Source: Deltaproteobacteria bacterium (GTDB taxonomy: Bacteria > Myxococcota_A > Polyangia > Haliangiales > Haliangiaceae). From it: a DNA stretch of 47,326 bases. Below, one piece after another: positions 1-7,547 of the stretch. The translations under genes and the position numbers were made by a program. Each line of letters opens with the position of its first letter. Position 1 is the first letter of the stretch. The stretch spans positions 1-47,326 of the forward strand of contig JAFAOG010000526.1 in NCBI GenBank assembly GCA_019237945.1, given 5' to 3'. The notes beneath the pieces are model-generated. The model saw nothing but the letters and a program-made list of their open reading frames with translations, did no database searches and was not told where the DNA came from.

Positions 1-1
1 C

Positions 2-517
2 GATCCGAGCGCGCCGCAGGAGGTCACCGACTCGCCGACCGAAGCGAACGGCGGCACGACGGCCTACCGCCACTTCGTCGAAGGCTGCGCGGCGATGGAC
101 CGCGGCGACACGGAGAGCGCGGAGCACCTGTTCCGCCAGGCGATCGATCTCGAGCCGTCGATGGCGGCCGCGCTGACCAACCTCGGCAACCTCGTCTACC
201 GCCAGGGCGAGTCCGACGAAGCCCGCCGTCTCTACGAGCGCGCGCTCGAGCACGACCCGCAGCAAGCGGAGGCCCGCTACAACCTCGCGAACCTGCTCGA
301 CGACGTCGGCGAGACCGAGCTCGCGATCGCGGAGCTACGGAAGGTCTGCGCCGCCGCGCCCGACTTCGCCGACGCGCACTACAACCTCGGCCTCATGCTC
401 GCGCAGGTCGGCGGCTCGGCGCAGGCCAAGCAGTACCTCGAGCGCTACCTCGAGCTCGACGGCGGCAGCGAGTGGGCCTCGCATGCGCGCCAGTATCTGG
501 GCACGTTCGCCGCCTGA
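2..517 (+). CDS. TPR-repeat protein, C-terminal part
   Basis: The frame is open from the first bases of the window, so the N-terminus lies upstream and its domains are unknown. The visible 171 residues carry at least three tetratricopeptide repeats, with the usual pattern of small and aromatic positions, for example ALTNLGNLVYRQGESDEA, ARYNLANLLDDVGETELA and AHYNLGLMLAQVGGSAQA. TPR arrays are protein-protein interaction scaffolds, and nothing here indicates the partner. The protein ends with a short helix and a TGA stop. An internal ATG at 95 could also be a start, but the TPR pattern already begins before it (AYRHFVEGCAAMDRGD), so a longer protein is more likely. The next gene follows 21 bp later on the same strand. 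Confidence 0.85.
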   Translation, partial: DPSAPQEVTDSPTEANGGTTAYRHFVEGCAAMDRGDTESAEHLFRQAIDLEPSMAAALTNLGNLVYRQGESDEARRLYERALEHDPQQAEARYNLANLLDDVGETELAIAELRKVCAAAPDFADAHYNLGLMLAQVGGSAQAKQYLERYLELDGGSEWASHARQYLGTFAA

Positions 518-526
518 GACTTCCGG

Positions 527-532
527 CATACT
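527..532 (+). promoter_or_regulatory. -10-like hexamer for beta-helix lipoprotein
   Basis: CATACT ends 6 nt before the GTG start at 539. This is the same spacing as at several other genes in the window and fits a leaderless or nearly leaderless transcript. A GGAGG at 533-537 is too close to serve the GTG at 539 but is well placed for the in-frame GTG at 545. Confidence 0.4.
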
Positions 533-538
533 GGAGGC

Positions 539-2029
539 GTGCGTGTGGTGTGGTTGCTCGCGGTCGTCGGCTGTGGCCGGCTCGGCTTCGATGCACATGG
601 CGACGGCGGCGGCGATGGCGCCGGGCCGGATGCGCCGGACGTCGGCTACTTCATCGGCCCGGGCGGTGACGACGCGAACCCCGGCACGCGGCACGCCCCG
701 TGGCGAACGATCACGGCTGCGGTTCCGCGGCTGGTGCCCGGCGATCGGCTCACGCTACTCGACGGCGATTACGATATCCGCGCGGTCGGTCTGTTCGACG
801 TCGACTGCATGACCGTCATGAATGGCACCGCGGCCGCGCCGATCGTCGTGCGCGCGGATCATCCGCGGCGAGCGCGGCTGTTCAACGGGGGTCGGATGAT
901 CGATCTCCAGCACTGTGCATACTGGGAATTCGACGACCTGTTCCTCGACGGGCAGGACGACATGACGAACACGCTCGGCGATGTCGCGACGCTCTACAAC
1001 GACGACCACGTGACCGTGCGCGGCCTCCTCGTGCGGCACGCGAACCGCTACAACAACAACTACTGCGTCGATGTCGGGCACTCGACCAACATGCTCGTCG
1101 AGGACGTCGAGACCTACGAGTGCTTTCGCGGCGGGTTTTCCGACTATGACTCGACGGGCAGCATCTATCACCGCATCTACAGCAACGGCCGCGGGATCGC
1201 CGATGCGGTCGGCGGCTACACATCGACGTGTCCCGGCGGCGACACCGGGCTGTTGTCGTATTACTCGCGCGCTGCGACGATCGAAGACGCCATCTTCGAG
1301 GACGCTTGCGATGCGGGTCTCGCCATCACGGCGGGCAGCGTCGCAACCGGCGATACCGGCGTCGGCGATAATCACTCGATCACGAATGTGATCACGCTCG
1401 GGCCGAGCGCGGACGGCCTCCTGATCGCGAGCCACTGCAACACCGCGCAACCCTGCTCGACGCCCGATCGTTATTGCAGCAACAACCGGATCTCGAACAG
1501 CGTCGCGTTCGGCACCTCGAACGGTTTCCACGTGCAAGGCGTCAACAACACGCTCGATCACCTCACGTCGATCGGGGTCACCGGCAACGCAATCCAGCTC
1601 GACGTCGAGACGCCGGCGGCCCTCGCAACCGCGTCGGCGATGGTCGGCAGCACGCTCGCGGTCGACGGCAAGGTCGGCTTCCTCGCGGTCTCGCAGACGA
1701 ACTGGAGCTTCGCACAGGTCGATGCGTTTCAGACGATGACCGCGTTCTCGCCGAACGACAACCACATCAGCGGCGGCATGACGCTCGATCCGCAGCTCGG
1801 CAACTGCACCGCGGTTTTGCCGCCGGGCAGCCCGATGATCGGCGCGGGCGTCGGCGGCACGAATCTGGGCGCCGACATCCGCACGCTCGCATCGACGGGC
1901 GCGCCGGCGTGGAAGCCCGCGTGGGCGGGCTGCGGCGCGGTGGTCGCCGGCGTCAACGACGATCCGTCGACGTCGTGCATCGGCGTGCACGCGCGGCTCG
2001 GGGTCGGCGCCGGCTGCCCTCAGCCGTGA
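539..2029 (+). CDS. Right-handed beta-helix repeat lipoprotein
   Basis: The 496-residue protein starts with a lipoprotein signal (MRVVWLLAVVGC, candidate lipidated Cys12). An Asp/Gly-rich linker follows, then a motif typical of parallel beta-helix (pectate-lyase/DUF1565-like) proteins: GDDANPGTRHAPWRTITAAV, followed by PGDRLTLLDGDY. The body has repeated short strands with Asn ladders and NNxI turns, as expected for a beta-helix. Such proteins bind or cleave polysaccharides at the cell surface, but no catalytic residues can be assigned, so the substrate is unknown. There are several Cys pairs, consistent with an exported protein. The in-frame GTG at 545 is an alternative start with a better Shine-Dalgarno (GGAGG at 533-537). 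The 3' end overlaps the convergent cdsA gene by 10 bp (2020-2029). Confidence 0.8.
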   Translation: MRVVWLLAVVGCGRLGFDAHGDGGGDGAGPDAPDVGYFIGPGGDDANPGTRHAPWRTITAAVPRLVPGDRLTLLDGDYDIRAVGLFDVDCMTVMNGTAAAPIVVRADHPRRARLFNGGRMIDLQHCAYWEFDDLFLDGQDDMTNTLGDVATLYNDDHVTVRGLLVRHANRYNNNYCVDVGHSTNMLVEDVETYECFRGGFSDYDSTGSIYHRIYSNGRGIADAVGGYTSTCPGGDTGLLSYYSRAATIEDAIFEDACDAGLAITAGSVATGDTGVGDNHSITNVITLGPSADGLLIASHCNTAQPCSTPDRYCSNNRISNSVAFGTSNGFHVQGVNNTLDHLTSIGVTGNAIQLDVETPAALATASAMVGSTLAVDGKVGFLAVSQTNWSFAQVDAFQTMTAFSPNDNHISGGMTLDPQLGNCTAVLPPGSPMIGAGVGGTNLGADIRTLASTGAPAWKPAWAGCGAVVAGVNDDPSTSCIGVHARLGVGAGCPQP

Positions 2030-2889
2030 ATGCCGCGCGCGAGCAGGTACGTGTAGACGTACGGCGCGATGAACAGCACGGCGTCGATGCGATCGAGGAT
2101 GCCGCCGTGGCCGGGCAATAGTGCGCCGGAGTCCTTCACGCCGACGCTGCGCTTGATCAGCGACTCGGCGAGGTCGCCGAGCTGGCCGAGGATGCCGCCC
2201 GGGATCGCGATCAGCACGACGTCGATCCACTCGAGGTACGTCGCGAACGCCAGCTTCATCACGATCACACCGACGAGCGAGCCGGCAAGGCCGCCGATCG
2301 CGCCCGCCCACGTCTTCTTCGGCGAGACCGCCTCGTAGAGCTTCGCCTTGCCGAGGAAGCGGCCCGCGAAGTAGCCGCCGGTATCGGCGAGCCACGCGAC
2401 GACGAGCACGATCACGACCGTATCGCCCGCCTGCTTGGGATCGATCAGCTTGAGCTTCGCGAGGTACGTCGTCAGGAAGCCCGCGTAGACGATGCCGGTG
2501 ATCGTGCCCGCGATGCGCGACGCGACGCTCGGGATGTCGCGGAAGCGGAACAGGTAGTAGAGCGCCGGCACGACCACCGCGAACGCGGCCGCGATCGAGC
2601 CACCCTCGACGGAGATGCGATCGAGCGCGTGCGGCAGATCGTGATAGCGATAGAGCGCGATCGGATCGAGCCAGTAGAACGCGAGGCACGCGAGCGCGCC
2701 CATGACGAGCGCGGGGTTGCGATCCTCGGGCGGCAGCAGCATGCCGAACAGCTCGCGCATCGCGAGCAGCGACGCCGCGAAGATCAGCGCCCAGGTCGGC
2801 TCGGGCCGGTGGTAGTGCAGGATCAGCAGCAGGATCGGGACGGCGACGACCGCGACCAGAAACCGCTGCGCGAGATTGCCTAGGGCCAA
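2020..2889 (-). CDS. cdsA: Phosphatidate cytidylyltransferase (CDP-diglyceride synthase)
   Basis: CdsA makes CDP-diacylglycerol from phosphatidic acid and CTP in the inner membrane, the entry step to phospholipids. The 289-residue protein is strongly hydrophobic with about seven to eight membrane segments. It ends with the family signature, visible as KRSVGVKDSGALLPGHGG followed by ILDRIDA near residues 240-265, including the conserved Lys-Asp and Asp-Arg-Asp positions. The length is normal for the family. The start is a TTG at 2889, 15 nt after the uppS stop, and the Shine-Dalgarno is weak, so translational coupling to uppS is likely. The uppS-cdsA order is common in bacteria. The gene end overlaps the convergent beta-helix lipoprotein gene by 10 bp. 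Confidence 0.95.
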   Translation of the reverse strand: MALGNLAQRFLVAVVAVPILLLILHYHRPEPTWALIFAASLLAMRELFGMLLPPEDRNPALVMGALACLAFYWLDPIALYRYHDLPHALDRISVEGGSIAAAFAVVVPALYYLFRFRDIPSVASRIAGTITGIVYAGFLTTYLAKLKLIDPKQAGDTVVIVLVVAWLADTGGYFAGRFLGKAKLYEAVSPKKTWAGAIGGLAGSLVGVIVMKLAFATYLEWIDVVLIAIPGGILGQLGDLAESLIKRSVGVKDSGALLPGHGGILDRIDAVLFIAPYVYTYLLARGIHG

Positions 2890-2904
2890 AGTGCTCGGAG
2901 CTAA

Positions 2905-3642
2905 CTACACGTCCGACTGTTCGGCAAGCTGCGCGCTGGTCAAGCCGAAGCGCCGCTCGCGCTCGCCGTAGGACTCGAGGCACTTGGCGAGGTGCTCGCG
3001 GCGGAAGTCGGGCCACATCACGTCGACGAACATCAGCTCGGCGTACGCGACCTCCCACAGCATGAAGTTCGACACGCGCTGTTCGCCGCTCGTGCGGATC
3101 AACAGGTCGAGCGCGGGCAGGTGCGCGGTCGGCAGGTAGCTGCCGAGGCGATTGCAGTCGAGGTCCTCTACGCGCAGCGTGCCGGCGGCGATGTCGTTGG
3201 CGGCCTGGCGTGCGGCGCGCGCGATCGACTCGCGGCCGCCGTAGCTGAGAGCGAGCGTCAGCACCATGCCGGAATTTCCGCGGCTCGCCGCGCGTAGCTC
3301 ATCGAGCGGGTCGCGCACGAAGTTCGGCAGCCGCTCCGTATCGCCGAGCGCCTCGAGCCGGATGCCGTTGTCCATGATCTCGGCGCGCTCGTCGCGCAGG
3401 TAGTCGCGCAGCAGCTCCATCAGGCCTTTGACCTCGTCGGCCGGGCGCGCCCAGTTCTGCGACGAGAAGGCGTACAAGGTCAGCGCCTCGATGCCGAGCT
3501 GGCGCGCTGCCCGCGTGATGTCGCGGACGCTCTCCGCACCGGCGCGATGGCCTTCCAGCCTCGGCAAACCACGCGTCTGCGCCCAGCGGCCGTTGCCGTC
3601 CATGATGATGCCGAGGTGTCGAGGCAGACTGCTGGTGGTCAT
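2905..3642 (-). CDS. uppS: Isoprenyl (undecaprenyl) diphosphate synthase
   Basis: UppS condenses isopentenyl diphosphates onto farnesyl diphosphate to make the C55 carrier used for peptidoglycan and O-antigen. The 245 residues contain all the cis-prenyltransferase blocks: HLGIIMDGNGRWA near residue 8 with the catalytic Asp, GHRAGAESV, LTLYAFSSQNWARP, and the C-terminal RTSGEQRVSNFMLWEVAYAE with WPDF. The ATG at 3642 was chosen because the conserved HLGIIMDGNG block follows directly. The open frame continues far upstream, but that part has no family similarity and runs antisense to the PspA gene. The gene is divergent from the PspA gene, with 42 bp between the starts, and is followed by cdsA as a two-gene lipid operon. 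Confidence 0.96.
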   Translation of the reverse strand: MTTSSLPRHLGIIMDGNGRWAQTRGLPRLEGHRAGAESVRDITRAARQLGIEALTLYAFSSQNWARPADEVKGLMELLRDYLRDERAEIMDNGIRLEALGDTERLPNFVRDPLDELRAASRGNSGMVLTLALSYGGRESIARAARQAANDIAAGTLRVEDLDCNRLGSYLPTAHLPALDLLIRTSGEQRVSNFMLWEVAYAELMFVDVMWPDFRREHLAKCLESYGERERRFGLTSAQLAEQSDV

Positions 3643-3684
3643 CGTTGCGGCTGCCCCATTGATCTCGTACGCTCGATGGAAGCC
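3643..3684. promoter_or_regulatory. Divergent promoter gap uppS / pspA-like
   Basis: Only 42 bp separate the divergent start codons, so the two promoters must overlap or sit inside the opposite gene. On the + strand TACGCT (3668-3673) is a -10-like hexamer. Initiation about 7 nt downstream would put the transcript start near 3680, between the two candidate ATGs of the PspA gene (3676 and 3685). This favours 3685. Confidence 0.4.
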
Positions 3685-4542
<858 letters not shown>

Positions 4543-4656
4543 CTCGCGCGGCCCGGTGACCACGTCCGGTCGCCGATTTCCGGACACGTTTCGACACGAT
4601 TCTCCGTCGAGAACCTTTCGAAACCGTGAAGCCGCGGCGCCCCTGTGACGCCGCAC

Positions 4657-4679
4657 GTCGGCGACCGTGAATCGCCGAC
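4657..4679 (+). other. Small perfect hairpin after pspA-like gene
   Basis: An 8-bp perfect stem (GTCGGCGA / TCGCCGAC) with a 7-nt loop lies in the 208-bp gap between the PspA gene and the PDZ gene. No T-run follows, so it is a weak terminator candidate at best. Confidence 0.35.
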
Positions 4680-4750
4680 CACAACGCGGCCAACCGCGCC
4701 CACCAAATCGCGGATCTACCCGCGGATCGGTGCTTGCACAGCTCGCGCGC

Positions 4751-5962
4751 ATGCGCGCCGTGCGAGTCCTGCTGTTTCTTGCCCTGTCGGGTGCGGTCGC
4801 CCACGCCGATGACGCCAAGCCGGCGGACCCACATCCCGCCGACGCCGCGGCGCCCGCCGCCCCGACGCGCGCGAAGGTCCCGCTCCGCGTCGTTCGCATG
4901 CTGCCGGAGACGAAGCAGGCGCTGCTGTTCGACCGGACCAAGGGCACCCATGTCGTGGTCGAGTCCGGCCAGGCGGTCGAGGGCTACCTCGTCGATTCGA
5001 TCGACGACGACGAGGTGACGCTGCTGTCGGATAGCGGCGCCACGGTCGTGCTCGCCGCCCCCGACCCGGCGTGGCGGCACCGCCGCGATGGCGAGAGCAC
5101 GGCAGACGCCGGCAAGCCGGCCGCGAAGCCCGCTGCGAAGCCCGCAACGGCGGCGACAACGGCGAAGAGTGGCGAGCCGCAGCCGGCGGATCCGTACGCG
5201 GATCTCGCGGTCGGTGGCGAGCTCGGCACCGGCGCGGACGGCGTGCGCGTCGTCGAGGCGCCGGATGCGCCGGCAATGGCGCCGACGTCGACAACGACCG
5301 CGCCGGCGATTGGAACCGGTGCGGATGGCGTGCGCGTCGTCGAGGCGCCGGGCGCTCCGGCAACCGCAACCGTCACGGCTCCGGCAACCGCAACCGCTCC
5401 GGTAACCGCAGCCGCAACCGTCCCGGCAACCGCAACCGCAACCGTAACCGCAACCGAAGCTGCAACCGCAACCGTTCCCGCTTCCGTTCCCGCTTCCGTT
5501 CCCGCAACCGCTTCCGCTCCCGCAACCGTTCCCGCTTCCGTTCCCGCTCCTGCCGCCGGCACCGACGCCGCGAAGATCGACCACTACAACGCGGGCGTGG
5601 ACGCCCTCGCAGCCGCTCTGACCGGTGCGCCCGCGCCTGCCCCCGCGGCCGGCGCCGCCGGCACCACCGTCCTGGCGCGCGCCGACGTCAAGGCGGCCCT
5701 CGCCAGCTTCGGTACGCTCGCCGGTTCGATCCGCGGCTCGTTCACGCCCGTCGGCGTGCGCGTCGACAGCGTCGCGGCCGGGTCGCTGTTCGCGAAGGCG
5801 GGGTTGCAGGCCGGGGATGTCGTCAGCGCCGTCGACGGCGCGCCGCTGCGGTCGCTCGACGATGCGGCGGATCTGTATGCGCGGGCGGGGACGGCCAAGG
5901 TCGTGAGCGCGTCCGTGATGCGCAGCGGCAAGCCGATGACGCTTCGCGTGGCCATCCAGTAG
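4751..5962 (+). CDS. Exported GspC-like PDZ protein with Ala/Thr/Val-rich repeat linker
   Basis: The ATG at 4751 gives a clean Sec signal peptide (RVLLFLALSGAVAHA, cleavage after residue 19). An upstream in-frame ATG at 4667 would bury this signal behind an Arg-rich tail. Residues about 35-95 look like the periplasmic HR-type domain of type II secretion protein GspC. A roughly 60-residue low-complexity linker of Ala-Thr-Val-Pro follows. The C-terminal 90 residues resemble the GspC PDZ region: the pre-PDZ helix ADVKAALASFGTLAGSIRG, then GVRVDSVAAGSLFAKAGLQ and AGDVVSAVDGAPLRSLDDA. GspC links the outer-membrane secretin to the inner-membrane platform, but no other gsp genes are adjacent and no N-terminal TM anchor remains. 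It may therefore be an orphan periplasmic PDZ protein. Confidence 0.75.
   Translation: MRAVRVLLFLALSGAVAHADDAKPADPHPADAAAPAAPTRAKVPLRVVRMLPETKQALLFDRTKGTHVVVESGQAVEGYLVDSIDDDEVTLLSDSGATVVLAAPDPAWRHRRDGESTADAGKPAAKPAAKPATAATTAKSGEPQPADPYADLAVGGELGTGADGVRVVEAPDAPAMAPTSTTTAPAIGTGADGVRVVEAPGAPATATVTAPATATAPVTAAATVPATATATVTATEAATATVPASVPASVPATASAPATVPASVPAPAAGTDAAKIDHYNAGVDALAAALTGAPAPAPAAGAAGTTVLARADVKAALASFGTLAGSIRGSFTPVGVRVDSVAAGSLFAKAGLQAGDVVSAVDGAPLRSLDDAADLYARAGTAKVVSASVMRSGKPMTLRVAIQ
5370..5555 (+). repeat. Imperfect 6/12-bp coding repeat (AACCGC / CTTCCGTTCCCG)
   Basis: Within the PDZ gene the units AACCGC and CTTCCGTTCCCG recur many times with small changes, encoding the Ala-Thr/Ala-Val-Pro-Ala-Ser linker. 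The number of units is divisible into the reading frame, so length changes would keep the frame open. Such a tract is prone to slippage and may vary between strains. Confidence 0.8.
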
Positions 5963-5985
5963 TTTCGCGCGCGGCTGCGCTGGTT

Positions 5986-5991
5986 TAGGAT
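5986..5991 (+). promoter_or_regulatory. -10-like hexamer TAGGAT for PilZ gene
   Basis: TAGGAT ends exactly 6 nt before the GTG start at 5998, with TTTCGC 17 nt upstream as a poor -35 candidate. There is no convincing Shine-Dalgarno, so the transcript is probably leaderless. Confidence 0.5.
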
Positions 5992-5997
5992 CGGGGT

Positions 5998-6630
5998 GTG
6001 GGAGTGGTCCGGCTCGAGCTCCGGTTAGGTAGCCAATCGGAGTGGATCAAGATCTTTGATCCGCGCGATTGGACCGTGTTCGTGCCGACGAGCGAGCCGA
6101 TCGACAACGGCACGCAGCTGCGGATCGACCTCAACGTCGGTGGCTGGCTGGTGACGTTGCGCGGGACGGTGGTCGGGACGCGCGAGGAGCCGCCCGGGAT
6201 CGTGGTCGCGCTGGGTGGGACGGAGCGCGAGAAGATCAACTACCTAAACGGGTTCGTGCGCGGTGGGCTCCTGAACCTGCGCGAGAAGCGCCGGCTGCCG
6301 GTAAAGCTGCAGGTGACGTATGGCGCGGTCGAGGGGCCGGCGACGACGGTGACGAAGGACATCAACGAAGAAGGCGTGTTCCTGTTCACCGACAAGCCGC
6401 TGCCCGAGACCAGCCAGGTGCACATGCTGGTGACGGTGCCGGGCAAGGCGCAGCCGCTGAGCCTGGTCGGCAAGGTGTCGCATACGATCCTCGCGCACGA
6501 CGAAGAGGCGCCCGGGATGGGGATCGTGTTCGACCTCGACGATGCGACGCGCGAGCAGCTGGCGGCGGTGATCAAGGAGATCGAGGACGCGCTCGAGAAG
6601 GGCGTGCTGCCCGTGCCGGTCGTCGAGTAA
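5998..6630 (+). CDS. PilZ domain protein (c-di-GMP-binding type, variant motif)
   Basis: The 210-residue cytoplasmic protein has an N-terminal beta-rich region (1-90, possibly a degenerate YcgR/PilZN-like module) and a C-terminal PilZ domain (about 92-195). The first PilZ motif RxxxR is present in LREKRRLPV. The second, usually [D/N]xSxxG, reads DINEEGVF, with Asn in place of Ser. PilZ domains bind cyclic di-GMP and control motility, adhesion or polysaccharide export. Whether this variant still binds cannot be judged from sequence. Related 'TIGR02266-type' PilZ proteins are common in Myxococcota. It starts with GTG and sits 35 bp after the PDZ gene on the same strand. Confidence 0.88.
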   Translation: MGVVRLELRLGSQSEWIKIFDPRDWTVFVPTSEPIDNGTQLRIDLNVGGWLVTLRGTVVGTREEPPGIVVALGGTEREKINYLNGFVRGGLLNLREKRRLPVKLQVTYGAVEGPATTVTKDINEEGVFLFTDKPLPETSQVHMLVTVPGKAQPLSLVGKVSHTILAHDEEAPGMGIVFDLDDATREQLAAVIKEIEDALEKGVLPVPVVE

Positions 6631-6674
6631 GTTAGCGAAGTTGCGCGCTTGGCGTGGGGGTGCAAGGGTGTGGC

Positions 6675-7547
6675 GTGGCACGCCGAGCTTCCCGCGCACG
6701 TCCGGCCGAAGCGCCGGTGACGTGGCGTGATGGCGTGCATCTGACGGGGACGCCGATCTGGTGCGACGCGCGGCGGCGGCGCGATGTGTGTTTCGTTTCG
6801 AGCGCGGATCGGATCGGGCCCGGGCATGGGCAGCTGATCGCGACGCCGCTGACGCTGTCGCTGATCGGTGCGAAGGATCAGCTGGGCGTGCCGCTGCGGC
6901 GACCGTTCACGCTCGGGACGTTGCGGCTGGAGCTGATCCCGAGTGGACGCGGCGTCGGCGCAGCCGCGCTGCACGTCGAGGCGGGCGAGCGCAGCGTGCT
7001 GTATGCCGGCGCGATTCGCACGACCGCGCAGCCGGCGCTCGAGGGTGCGGACGTGCGAGCGGCGGATGCGGTCGTTGTCGCGTCGCCGCTGGCCGAGGAG
7101 GTCGAGCTGCCGGCGCTGCCCCAGGCGGCGGAGCAGCTGGCGGCGTGGGTGCGCGAGCATGCGGCGAGCGTGATCGTCGTCGATACGATCGTCGACGGCA
7201 TCGAGATCATCGGCTGGCTGCGCTCGCTCGGCATCGAGGTCGCGGCGACGCGCGCGCTGCGCGAGGCGAAGCTCGCGGCGGGGCTGGCGGAGCCGGCGCC
7301 GAAGGGGCCGGTGTTCGTCAAGGTCGAGGGCGATCGCACGAAGCCGCCGCCCGGCGCCGCGATCCAGCGCGTGACGGCGCGGAGCTGGCCGTTCGTGTCG
7401 AGCGATCGCGAGCTGCTCGCGTGGATCGAGCAGACGCGCGCGAAGCAGGTGTTCGTCACCGGCGCGGGTGCGCAGCGGATCGTCGATGCGATCGGCGCGC
7501 GCGCGAAGCGGCTCGGTCCACCGACGCAGATGAGCCTCGCATTGTGA
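6675..7547 (+). CDS. Degenerate metallo-beta-lactamase-fold (beta-CASP-like) protein
   Basis: The 290-residue protein resembles the overall layout of ligase-associated DNA exonucleases/beta-CASP MBL proteins. It has an early block DGVHLTGTPIWCDARRRRDV, a later strand-turn LHVEAGERSVLYAGAIRT at the position of the 'YSGD' strand, and a C-terminal Rossmann-like half. However, the HxHxDH metal motif is absent, so metal-dependent hydrolysis is unlikely. The family assignment is an inference from pattern only. The start is uncertain: in-frame GTGs occur at 6654, 6660, 6675 and 6717, and I chose 6675 because AAGGG sits 6 nt upstream. Its stop overlaps the ATG of the penicillin-binding protein gene (TGATG), so the two are co-translated. 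Confidence 0.6.
   Translation: MARRASRARPAEAPVTWRDGVHLTGTPIWCDARRRRDVCFVSSADRIGPGHGQLIATPLTLSLIGAKDQLGVPLRRPFTLGTLRLELIPSGRGVGAAALHVEAGERSVLYAGAIRTTAQPALEGADVRAADAVVVASPLAEEVELPALPQAAEQLAAWVREHAASVIVVDTIVDGIEIIGWLRSLGIEVAATRALREAKLAAGLAEPAPKGPVFVKVEGDRTKPPPGAAIQRVTARSWPFVSSDRELLAWIEQTRAKQVFVTGAGAQRIVDAIGARAKRLGPPTQMSLAL

Noticed and set aside
755..3058. 767-codon minus-strand open frame across the beta-helix gene and cdsA
   Set aside because: It runs in a shadow frame; cdsA and the beta-helix protein explain both parts.
4667..4750. Longer N-terminus for the GspC-like PDZ protein
   Set aside because: It would place an Arg/Pro-rich stretch before a textbook signal peptide that starts at 4751.
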